This document shows, piece after piece, positions 1-9,900 of a stretch of 64,000 nt of DNA. Every line of letters begins with the position of its first letter. Position 1 is the first letter of the stretch. The notes beneath the pieces were generated by a model, which had not been told where the DNA came from, did no database searches, and saw nothing but the letters and a program-made list of their open reading frames with translations. The stretch spans positions 434,001 to 498,000 of the forward strand of contig CP012812.1 of NCBI GenBank assembly GCA_001936135.1, given 5' to 3'. A program made the translations under genes and the position numbers. Origin of the DNA: Saccharomycopsis fibuligera x Saccharomycopsis cf. fibuligera (lineage: Eukaryota; Ascomycota; Saccharomycetes; Ascoideales; Saccharomycopsidaceae).

Positions 1-62
1 TTGGTCCAAATGTAGTGTATTAGTCGTACTTCTTTCAGGATGTCTTGACCAAGGCTTAATCT

Positions 63-102
<40 letters not shown>

Positions 103-1520
103 CCACTGAAATTATATAAATTTGTACCTACGTTTAACAATTGCCCTCTTGTAATGGATAAAATTTCTAAAATAAAGAACATAGGAACTTCATTGTTATT
201 CAACTGGCTCTAACAATCGAAGATGTACAAATTTTTGCATCAATAGTGCATTTTTTGTGTCTGCCTGCCGCAGTTGAATCCAAATGGACACTTTTGCAAA
301 AATAAAAAAAAAAAAGCAATGCGGCTAAATGTCACATAAAAAATAAAAAATAAAAAAATAATTACAACCAGACCGCTATTTTATTTTTTTTTTCTACTCT
401 TTTTTTTTTTTCATTTACTTGTATATTTACTTTTATTTATTTAGCCAACATTTTGGGCGCATTGTTCGCATGAAATTTTAGCATAACGCAGTAACGCATT
501 ATATAGCATATTTTTCTTGGGTGCGTCGGTCGCTGATTGCTGTATAATGCCATATATGGTACTGCAGAAATGGGTTACATTTTTTTTTTTTTTTTTTTTT
601 TTTTTCAATGAAAGAATTCCTTAGTGCACTCTAGGGTGAAAAACAAGTCAAAGGGACCTGCTTTTCTTCCTACTTGCCTATCTGGATGCCTGGCTGCCTG
701 GCTGCCTGCTTGCCTTTGCCTACCTACCATTATCCATTTTATGTTGCCGATCTTGCAAGCATAGCAGCATGGTGCTAAACAGTGCATACTTATAAGTACT
801 CCAAATTACAAGGAGCAGAGGCAATGCCATTTTTATGTATGGCGTGTATAACGAAAGAAATAAAAGAAAAATTTGATTTTATCTTGCCAAACTGGAATAG
901 TACATATAACGGTCAGCATTTTCTTTCTGCTTGCTTATGTTTTGCCTAATGCAAACGAGTATGTAGATATGCGTTTTCTGTTCCGTGCATTCATTATCTT
1001 TCGTCAAACGTAACTAGCTAAGAGCCATGGCCATTGTCTAGAATGATGGAAAAATTTTCTTGTTTACGCCTTTTTCAGCTTCAGCTTCTGGCCATTTGAC
1101 CAATGCCGCTAAAATTCCTGTCGAAAGAACTCGACAGCATTCATACTGTTGTCAAGTTTACCTTGGCCTGTAGCCACTGTCTAGCTGGTTGCGATGCGTG
1201 GAATATACAACGTGTGTCTCAACAAGGAAATGCACACGCCAATACAGTAAGTTTCATTACATTGCGCACATAATATAGTATTTATCACCGCTTCACAAAA
1301 TGTAAGCCCCAAGGCTTCTTGAATCCGTCGCGTCCAAGTGCGTTGACGGAAACCCTTGACTTCAATACAGATAGTACAAACAGGCACTGTTTAGACCATT
1401 GTAATAGAACATAAGATATCAATCATTTGCGTTCAACAGATTTTCTGGTTCCAACTGCGTACACACTGTATGGAGTGGCTTGTTCATGTTGGAAAACGTA
1501 CATGAGGATAAACGCAAGCC

Positions 1521-1552
<32 letters not shown>

Positions 1553-2388
1553 AAAAGCAAAAAGTGCCTTCTACTCAGCACTCTTGATTATCATGAATAA
1601 TGTGTGATACTTGTTGTCCGGGAAAAGCGAGACAACCTAAACCTGCTGGTAGTGATAAATATGAAGTGTGTTGTGAAACTAATAGAGTGTGACAAGCGGA
1701 TCCGGCCCGCAGTCACCTCCCATTGAAAACTATGAGAGCGTGGAGCACGAATGGAGTTCAAATAAACCTCTTTTGCCTTCCACAAGGCTTGAAGCACATC
1801 TGATAAACGTATTCTTGAAACGGCTATGCACTCACTCAATGACTCCGGAAGAAGAAGAGACACCTAATATGCCAACAAGAGCGAGTGCCTTTGCTTCAAG
1901 GAGCAGAGACTGCTAAGAGAGGGGAGGGGAAAGGAGAAGTGAAAATGCAGGAGTTTTTCTTTATTAATCTTACGAATCTACAAACCAAAGAATTGGCAAT
2001 GCAGAACACATATGCTATTGTCGACCGCTGCAGCTCCTCCAACGTTTACTTTAATAATTCAGAGTAAAGGTTGTTGAAACCAGTGAAAGCTGGTAAAGAC
2101 CACCTCAAGATTTACCATATCCACGGTGAAGTAGCGTACAGAGGGCCGCTTGATTTTTACTATGCGCCCTCGCTCGTCTGGTGACCTTCTCCTCTTTAAT
2201 GAAAAAAAAATAAAAAAAAAAAAAACAATTACTCACTCATCCCACAATAATGATAACAGCCCAAGATAAAAATATCACTGCCACGCAGTTTCTCTTCTTA
2301 GCTCAGCCTATACTCTCCAACTTACCCATAGCCACGCGGTAATCCTTCTCTTTTGCAAAGACTACTCGCTTTCTTGGATCCCATCGCA
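1..2388. other. gene-free left end, upstream of ODC1
   Basis: No convincing gene is visible. The stretch holds a 37-bp A run (65-101), a 26-bp T run (580-605), a 28-bp A run (1521-1548) and a degenerate TGCC/CTGC microsatellite around 675-715. A stop-free, somewhat GC-richer patch at about 1689-1916 on the plus strand looks mildly coding but has no ATG start and no family I recognise. The 3' part must contain the ODC1 promoter. Confidence 0.6.
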
Positions 2389-3771
2389 ATGTCTGACGAT
2401 CAAAGACGTATGTATTGCTCTCCCAATTGCAGTGACTCTGGCTGCTGCTTGATTCAGTCACCGTGGCACAGATAGATAGATATATGGATATAGATGAACA
2501 GATGTCTTCCCCTCGTTACCCAATCAGAGCCGCCTATCTGGCCTCTGCCCCCATTGCACAATAATATCAAAATCACTCTATTTCACCAAGACTATCAATA
2601 TAAATGCAAAATAAGAGATTCTCATGTCTGCTCTCGAGCACACGCATCTTTGATAACACACGCCCCGAGGCGAGATTTACTCATTTTTTCCCCTTACTTT
2701 TTCTTTTCATTTCCCAGACAATTAATTGCCCATCTGCCGACCACAGACTCGACTTCGTGCGGCTGTATTTATCACCAACCCAATAATCATTATTATTGAT
2801 CCTATCCACTCAATTATGGCCATCGTTATACTAACGTCAACACAGCACTCCCATTCGTTTACCAGTTCGTTGCTGGTGCCGTTGCCGGTATCTCTGAGAT
2901 TCTTCTCATGTACCCATTAGACGTCGTCAAGACTCGTATTCAATTACAAGTTGGTGCTGCTGCTAAAGGCGCTGCTCCTTCTTCTCATTATACTGGGGTC
3001 ATTGACTGTTTGGGTAAAATCATCAAGAATGAAGGTTTTTCCAGATTGTATCGTGGTATCAGTGCTCCAATTCTTATGGAAGCTCCAAAGAGAGCTACCA
3101 AATTCGCTGCTAATGACGAATATGGTAAAATGTACAAACGTCTCTTTGGTATGAAAGAAATCAATCAACCATTGGCTATTTTGAATGGTGCTTCAGCTGG
3201 TGCCACTGAATCTTTAGTGGTTGTGCCTTTTGAATTGGTGAAGATTAGATTGCAAGACAAGTCCAGTAAATATACCGGAGCCACTGACGTTGTGCGCAAG
3301 ATTGTTGCCAATGAAGGTATATTGGCCTTGTATAATGGTCTTGAAGCTACCTTTTGGAGACATGTTGTTTGGAATGCTGCTTATTTCGGTTCAATTTTCC
3401 AATTAAGATCGCTTTTCCCAAAATACCAGGACAAGAACAAAAAAATGCTCGTTGATTTAGTTAGCGGTAGTATTGGTGGTTGTTTTGGTACTATTTTGAA
3501 TATTCCTTTTGATGTTGTCAAGACTAGAATCCAAAACCAAGTTAAAGTTCCAGGAGTCACTCCTAAATACAATTGGACGTTCCCATCTTTAGCATTAGTC
3601 TACAAAGAAGAAGGGGCTGTTGCATTATTCAAAGGTTTGTTGCCAAAGATCTTAAGATTAGGTCCTGGTGGTGGTGTGCTTTTGGTGGTTTTCACCAAAA
3701 CTATGGACTTCTTTAGAGGGTACTATTACCAAGACCAAAAGCCATCTCCTCCGCCAAAGATCCTTAGTTGA
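2389..3771 (+). CDS. ODC1: mitochondrial 2-oxodicarboxylate carrier, two exons (2389-2407, 2846-3771)
   Basis: This is a mitochondrial carrier family (SLC25) inner-membrane transporter, best matched to yeast Odc1/Odc2, which exchange 2-oxoglutarate and 2-oxoadipate between matrix and cytosol. The spliced product is 314 aa, the usual length (about 310). Three carrier repeats are visible, with PLDVVK at residue 30, PFELVK at 134 and PFDVVK at 227, each followed by the basic R-x-Q stretch. The start is exon 1 (MSDDQR), a 19-nt exon ending at a GTATGT donor. Exon 2 continues with PLPFVYQFVAGAVAG, the conserved start of helix 1. Beginning instead at the first in-frame ATG of exon 2 (2908) would delete most of helix 1. 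Leu codons are mostly TTG/CTT/TTA, which suggests good expression. Assignment to ODC rather than another carrier rests on recalled similarity. Confidence 0.92.
2408..2845 (+). other. spliceosomal intron of ODC1
   Basis: 438-nt intron with donor GTATGT at 2408, perfect branch site TACTAAC at 2829-2835 and acceptor CACAG ending at 2845. The branch-to-acceptor distance is about 10 nt, as in the TIF1 intron. Splicing joins CAAAGAC to CACTCCC and keeps the carrier reading frame. Confidence 0.9.
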
Positions 3772-4247
3772 GCATTGTGTAACATAAACTGTTCAGCTAT
3801 TGGTAATTAGAAATTTTAGAAGCAAAAAACAATGGAATTTCCGACTTATTTAAAGTTTTCTATCAATCAAATTAAAATGGAAATATGATATATATATATA
3901 TAATATATAGATGAGTTTATAAGATTTTATATTCTATATTATTTTCATAGATTATGAAAATCGTTGTTGCGTGAAGCGGTTTATTTGAAATAATTCTACA
4001 ATATATAATGTAGCGGTCCCCCAATTTGGGTGTACGTAACGATTCATCCTCGTGACTCGCAGGAAAGAAAAAAAGAAAAAAGAAAAAAAAAAAAATAAAA
4101 AAAATTATTTGAACCTTTCCGTCCCAAAACGGATCATCATGGCGATAGCCTTCGGAGAATAGAATAAAATATTTTATATCAAAAAAGGAAAAAAAAAATA
4201 TTTGATATTGACATAGCCGCACAATCAATTGGCTCACCCAGTATACT
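3772..4247. other. ODC1-RKM1-like spacer
   Basis: AT-rich spacer between two genes in the same direction. It has a (TA)n tract at about 3887-3908, plausible for ODC1 mRNA 3'-end formation, and A-rich runs at 4070-4105 that probably belong to the next promoter. No gene seen. Confidence 0.7.
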
Positions 4248-6119
4248 ATGTCAGACGACATTTTGCAGAATTCCAAATTGGAGCAACTTTTAAAGTGGGC
4301 CAAGTCCAATGGCGCCCACATTGACGATCGCATTACTTTTCAGTACTCAGCTTCCAAGGGTGTTCATGCATCAGTTACTTCCCCAATCACCAAAGAAACT
4401 GATAATTCGTTATTGGCAATCCCTCAAGCATTGACGGTTACTCCAAATTTTGCAGAGGAACATTTTGGCCCGCAGCATAACTTGACGAGTAACAGTAATG
4501 CGCTATTGCAATTATATTTGGCCAAGTTGAAGTTTTTCAATTCCAAAGCCCCCGCCGTCGCTGGCAAAGAAGAAGAAGAACAAGAAGAACAAGAAAAAGC
4601 TTTTTCAAAGCAGCAGCAGCAATTGGCTCCATATATCGATTTCTTGCCGTCCTTGGGGAAACAAACAAAATCGCCGTTTTTTTGGACAGATGAAGAGAAA
4701 TCACTTTTGAAAGGCACAGATGCCGGCATCATTGTGCAACGCAGATTTGAAACCGCATTGCTGGAATGGAAACAATTGCTTGATAAGTTTTTATTGCTGG
4801 GTGGTGACGGTAGCCAGAAACAGTATTCGCTGCAATTCAAAAAAGACTTGGAATTTTACAATGACTACAAGAAGGGTCTCTATGATAACGGCAAATTGTC
4901 TGACTTTTTGAATGCTGAGATCAAGTCCTGGTCTAGCTTCCCGGCATATCTTTGGGCAACTAGTATATTCAACGCTAGAGCATTCCCATGTTTAATTTTC
5001 AGCAAGGATAACAGCGAGCTTGGTAAACCAAGAGATATCAATCAAGCATTTTTGTTACCTATTGTGGACCTACTCAATCATAAAAATGGGGCAAAAGTAC
5101 AATGGAATTTCAACAAGCTGTCCAAATCAGTAGAGTTTAAATCAATGCAAACAGGCGAGTTGGGGGCAAATGATGAATTGTATAATAATTATGGTGACAA
5201 ATCTAATCTTGAGTTACTTTTAGGATACGGATTTGTTCTTGACGATAACCAATTTGATGAAACTTCAATCACCCTCAAATTTGACGCATCCCATGTTTTT
5301 GCCAATGCCAAAAAGTGCAACATCAGACTTCCTGAGCCAAGTCCAGAAGGAGCAATTAATTTTACTTTATCGAGGGAAAACGCATTACCTCAAGACTTGG
5401 TGGATTTCTTTGCCATATTGGTTCAATTGAAAAGCGAAGTTGGACAGTACACTTTAAGAATGAAACTTGATGGTTTAGCAAATTTAAAGCAAATCATCGA
5501 GCAAAAAATTGAATTTTTTAAAACAAATATCAACAATACTGCAGCAGCAGCATCATCATCACCGCAGGTTATCAAAACTGTAAAGACGTACAAATCAACA
5601 CAGCGTAAATTATTCCAGACCTCCTTGGAAGAACTCAGCAAAGTGGAGAAAAAGCTTCTCAAGACTCACAAACCATTATCTTTCAAAACAGTTTTAAAGA
5701 ATGACAAGACATTTATGAACTCGTTGCTACTCACCCTCGGAGTAACTTCATACGACGATATCGTGAAAAAGCAAATACTAGACCAAGTATTTTTGCTCTG
5801 GATCGTACGGGCCAGCAACCATTTGGCTTACGCAGCTGACAAAAACAACAAGGACAAGTACAAGTTTCCTGAATTCGTCATCAGCCAGTTCAAAGACGTT
5901 GCTAGCACTATTGCTGTGACCAAGGAAGACGTGCTCGAGTACATGGACTTGTACAAGAACTTTGTGGTGCGGATGAAGCAAAAAGTGCCACAAGTGTACG
6001 ATGCAGGAGACTGGGGCGTGAAACAGTTGATTATTGCTGGCACTGTGGCAGAAAGAGTTGGCTATACACGAGCTGCTAGCAGCGAGTTGTTTATATTGGA
6101 CAAAGTGTTGTTGTTGTAA
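4248..6119 (+). CDS. RKM1: SET-domain protein lysine methyltransferase, RKM1/SETD6-like
   Basis: This is a 623-aa protein of the split-SET family that includes yeast Rkm1 (583 aa), which methylates ribosomal proteins using S-adenosylmethionine. N-terminal SET residues lie around 5-100 (KLEQLLKWAKSNGA, then a KGVHA turn). A Glu/Gln-rich insertion sits near residues 105-125. The diagnostic SET core follows: FLLPIVDLLNHK near residue 270 and NNYGDKSNLELLLGYGF near 313, with the NxYGxKxN-LLxxYGF motif that forms the AdoMet pocket. The C-terminal third is helical and matches the Rubisco-LSMT substrate-binding type. It lies tandem between ODC1 and the glycogenin gene. The family is clear. Choosing RKM1 over RKM2/RKM3-type paralogues is an inference. 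Confidence 0.75.
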   Translation: MSDDILQNSKLEQLLKWAKSNGAHIDDRITFQYSASKGVHASVTSPITKETDNSLLAIPQALTVTPNFAEEHFGPQHNLTSNSNALLQLYLAKLKFFNSKAPAVAGKEEEEQEEQEKAFSKQQQQLAPYIDFLPSLGKQTKSPFFWTDEEKSLLKGTDAGIIVQRRFETALLEWKQLLDKFLLLGGDGSQKQYSLQFKKDLEFYNDYKKGLYDNGKLSDFLNAEIKSWSSFPAYLWATSIFNARAFPCLIFSKDNSELGKPRDINQAFLLPIVDLLNHKNGAKVQWNFNKLSKSVEFKSMQTGELGANDELYNNYGDKSNLELLLGYGFVLDDNQFDETSITLKFDASHVFANAKKCNIRLPEPSPEGAINFTLSRENALPQDLVDFFAILVQLKSEVGQYTLRMKLDGLANLKQIIEQKIEFFKTNINNTAAAASSSPQVIKTVKTYKSTQRKLFQTSLEELSKVEKKLLKTHKPLSFKTVLKNDKTFMNSLLLTLGVTSYDDIVKKQILDQVFLLWIVRASNHLAYAADKNNKDKYKFPEFVISQFKDVASTIAVTKEDVLEYMDLYKNFVVRMKQKVPQVYDAGDWGVKQLIIAGTVAERVGYTRAASSELFILDKVLLL

Positions 6120-6953
6120 TGTTGTCGCGCCCGCCAATAAATGTTTGTGTACTTATGTGTATCCGTTGCTGTGGTATGTGTACCAATCAAGAGGTTTGTA
6201 AGTTTTCCAAAATAGAACAACAAGCAATGCAGAAGCATGTATCTATATGTAATCATATGTATATGTATGTGACAAAATGTACGGGGTGCAGCTACCGCAC
6301 TTTCCGCTTTTTTCAATTTGATTTCTTGCTTCCACTTCCGCGGCCACTTCCACTGACAAACCCAACTTAATTCAATCCACCTGAGGAAATAGACTCTGAT
6401 TACTCAGTGTTTCCACTGGTTAATTACGGCCGTGGATGTATGGGCTCAGATAGCGCAGAACCTAATAGCCACATGTGCTGCTTTAGGCCACAAGGCCGTC
6501 CAATTTGAGCAGACAAGTCTCCGGAATCAGCTGCAGATAGTTAAGAAACTTCCTAGTCCAAGATGAGGCTATCTGTCTGCCTGTCTACCTGCCTGTCTGA
6601 GTCCATGGATCGGTGCTAAATTGCGGTGTGTGCGCCATCGTGCTCGTCTTTTTTCTTTTGTTTTGTCTTAGTTGGGGACTCCTGTTGACGGATTGTTGGC
6701 TCCTTGTTTAGCCTTTCCTCCCCCTTGAATTCTAATCTTGTTTTCATTTTGTCAATATTTTTGATATTTTTGATATTTTTCATACTTTTCTCTTTTTTTT
6801 TTCTCATCCTGAGGCTAATCTCTTCATCTCTTCACTTCACCTTCTGGCAAAATACCATCCGCAGGCCAAAAGCACAAGTCTTGCTTGCTGCCTTTTTACC
6901 ATTCACCACCCAACCAACCTATAGAATAACCGAGGCACAATATCATCTTACCA
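6120..6953. other. spacer upstream of glycogenin gene
   Basis: 834 bp with no recognised gene. It contains a CTGT/CTGC-type imperfect tetranucleotide stretch at about 6572-6600, a mid-GC patch at 6420-6560, and a pyrimidine-rich tract at 6690-6800 just before the glycogenin start, likely its promoter and leader. Confidence 0.6.
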
Positions 6954-9900
6954 ATGCCTAATGCTTACTTGACACTCCTTTTTTCTGCCTCCTACATTCC
7001 TGGAGCGTTGGTGCTTGCCGGCTCGTTGAAAAAACACAACAATATAGCAGGCAAAATCGTATGTTTGATTCCGAAGGACAAACTCTTCACCACTCACCAG
7101 CAAAACTTGTTACTTTCGGTGTTTGATGAACTTATCGAAGTCGATGTGTTTGGTCAGCTTAGCACCCCGGACCTTACCAACTTGACGGAGCTAACTAAAC
7201 GACCAGAATTGGTGCATACCTTGACCAAAGTACAGGTCTTTAGTCTCCATGATAGATTCGATAAGATTTTGTATCTCGATGCCGATACCCTTGTGTTGCA
7301 AAACTTGGATCATTTGCTTCTGCTGTCACTGTCAATCTCCGATACCGAGATCTACGCCGCGCCTGATTGTGGATGGCCTGACATTTTCAACTCTGGGGTG
7401 TTTCTCATCAAACCTAGCCAGCGCACTTATAAGCAATTGTGCAACATTATTGCAAATGCATGGCAAACGAACACGTCAAGCTCATTCGATGGCGCAGATC
7501 AAGGCTTGTTGAATGAGTTCTTTACCGAAAATGGCAAATTCAATCAGAGTAGCGGTAGTGAGAAACGTAAATGGCATCGGTTGTCGTTCTTGTATAACGT
7601 TACTCCAACGGGTCACTATCAGTATAATCCGGCATTTAATCGATTTTTTCCAAGTATCAAGATTGTCCATTATATTGGATCGTTGAAACCGTGGAATAAC
7701 TTGGTTACTTACTGGGATGTCAAGAAATTGACTGAAAACAAGAATGATAATAGTAGTGAAAATGATAATGATAATGATAATGATAATGATATTGTCACTG
7801 CTAAAGGAAGTTACGAAGAACTAATCAAGTTGTGGTGGTGTCAATGGTACTCTCACTTTGGCCAAGATAGCGATATTGAATCGATTTGCTCATTAAATGA
7901 AACCATTCAATTTCCGAAAGATTTCAAGTACGGTAAATTCGAATCAAATAAAAATTTTGTTGATGCAATAAACAACGAGCAACATTTTGATAGAACTAAA
8001 TTGGATTATAACGCTAATGAGTATGATCATAACTACAGCGCGGCCAAAAATTTGTATGCAAATGGCGTTGAAGAGCTACATTTACCAATTCCTTTAATTT
8101 CTAGAGAAGAATTTGAGAAACGAGTCAAGTTGTTAGAAGAGCAAGAAAAGTTAGCAAAAGAAACGGAAAAAGTTTATGGTATTGATGGAAACAATTCTCA
8201 AAAAGACAAAGATGATCATGGAAATAATAGCGATGCCGGTTTTAGTTCTGTTTATGGTACTGTATCTGTTCCAGTTCCTGATTCTGTCATCTCCGTTGAA
8301 GATTTACGCAACGCATACAATAATGCTACTGCTATTAATGCTACAGCTGCGGCTGCTGCTGCTAATGCTGCTAATGCTGCTAATGCTGCTAATGCTGCTA
8401 ATGCTGCTAATGCTGCTACTTTTGTCCCCAATTCTTTCACCTCTGGCTCCTTTACTACTAACTCTGAAAACAGTCATGTTGCTGGTATTATAAACAAGGA
8501 CAATGGACCTCCGGATATTAGCGCGGAAACCTCATCTGCATCAGCTTCTAGTAACAAAGCCGAGAAGCAAGTGGATTCAAATAGCCTGCTCAGTTTCATG
8601 TTCCGTAATGATTTCCAAGCAGAAAGAAAATTCAGTGATGATGATGACATGAAAAATGCCTTTTCAAACAATCATACTACTGATGCAAGCTCACTACAGG
8701 GGAAAGATGAACTTAATTTTAGCCAGAAGCAGCAGCAGCAGCAGCAGCAGCAGCCAAACGTTGGAGAATCAAAGTTTCAATTCTGGCACGCTCATACAGA
8801 TATATTGCCAGAACGCAAATTCTACAGTGATGGAGATAATAATGACAGAAACTATTCCAGAAAATTTCAATTCCCAAACCCATTTTCATCTCTGAATATT
8901 CAGCAATCTCATTCACGCCATCATAATGTAACCAACATTGGCGCCTCCTCCATCAGTAAAGACCAAATTATGTCATTTTTAACTGATCCTCAAACTTATT
9001 CAAGATTCAAGACCATTGAACCAAGTAACGTTTGGGATCCACTGACTCAGGATCCTTCAAGTTTGAAGAATCGCCAGCCTGAAGCTATCAACTTTCGGTT
9101 CGTTTCTAGTTCTAGATCTATGCGTCAAAGTAGAGATTATCATGCTAGTAACAAACGTGGTGGATTGAGAGCAGCACCATTTGTGAAAAGGAGAGGTGCG
9201 GGTGCTGGTCAGGGCCAAGGTGGTATCGACATCAATTTTGAGTTGAACAAACAGCATAACGAAAAGATTGTAAAGCTCTACAATGAGGCTCTTGAAGAAG
9301 CCAAGAGAGAAGAAGAAGCAAGAAGAGAAAAAGAAAGGGAGGAATGGCTCAAAAAAGAAAAACAAGCAAGGGAAGAATGGTTAAGAAAAGAGAAAGAAGC
9401 GAAAGATGAATGGATTAAAAAAGAAAATGAGGCAAAGCTGGTTAGAGAAGCCAAAGAAAAAGAGGAGTGGTTGAGAAAAGAGAAAGAAACTAAAGAAGCT
9501 AAAGAAGCAGAACAGAGGCTTAAGCAGGAGCAAAAAGATAAAGAAGAATGGCTAGAAAAAGAGAGAATAGCAAAGGATGAGTGGCTTAAAAAGGAAAAGG
9601 AAACTAAAGATCTTGAAGAGAGACGCAAGCAAGAACAAAAAGAGAAAGAAGAATGGCTAGCAAAAGAAAAATTTGCTAATGATGAGTGGTTGAGAAAAGA
9701 AAGAGAAGCTAAAGAGGCCAAAGACAGGGAAGAAGTTGAACAAAGACAAGCTAGAGAACGCGAAGAGTGGCTCAGAAGAGAGAGAGAAGCTAAGGATAGA
9801 GAAGCCAAAGAGCGTGAAGAATGGCTTAGAAAAGAAAAAGAAGCCAAGGACAGAAAAGAAGCCGAACAAAGACAAGCCAGAGAACGTGAAGAATGGCTCA

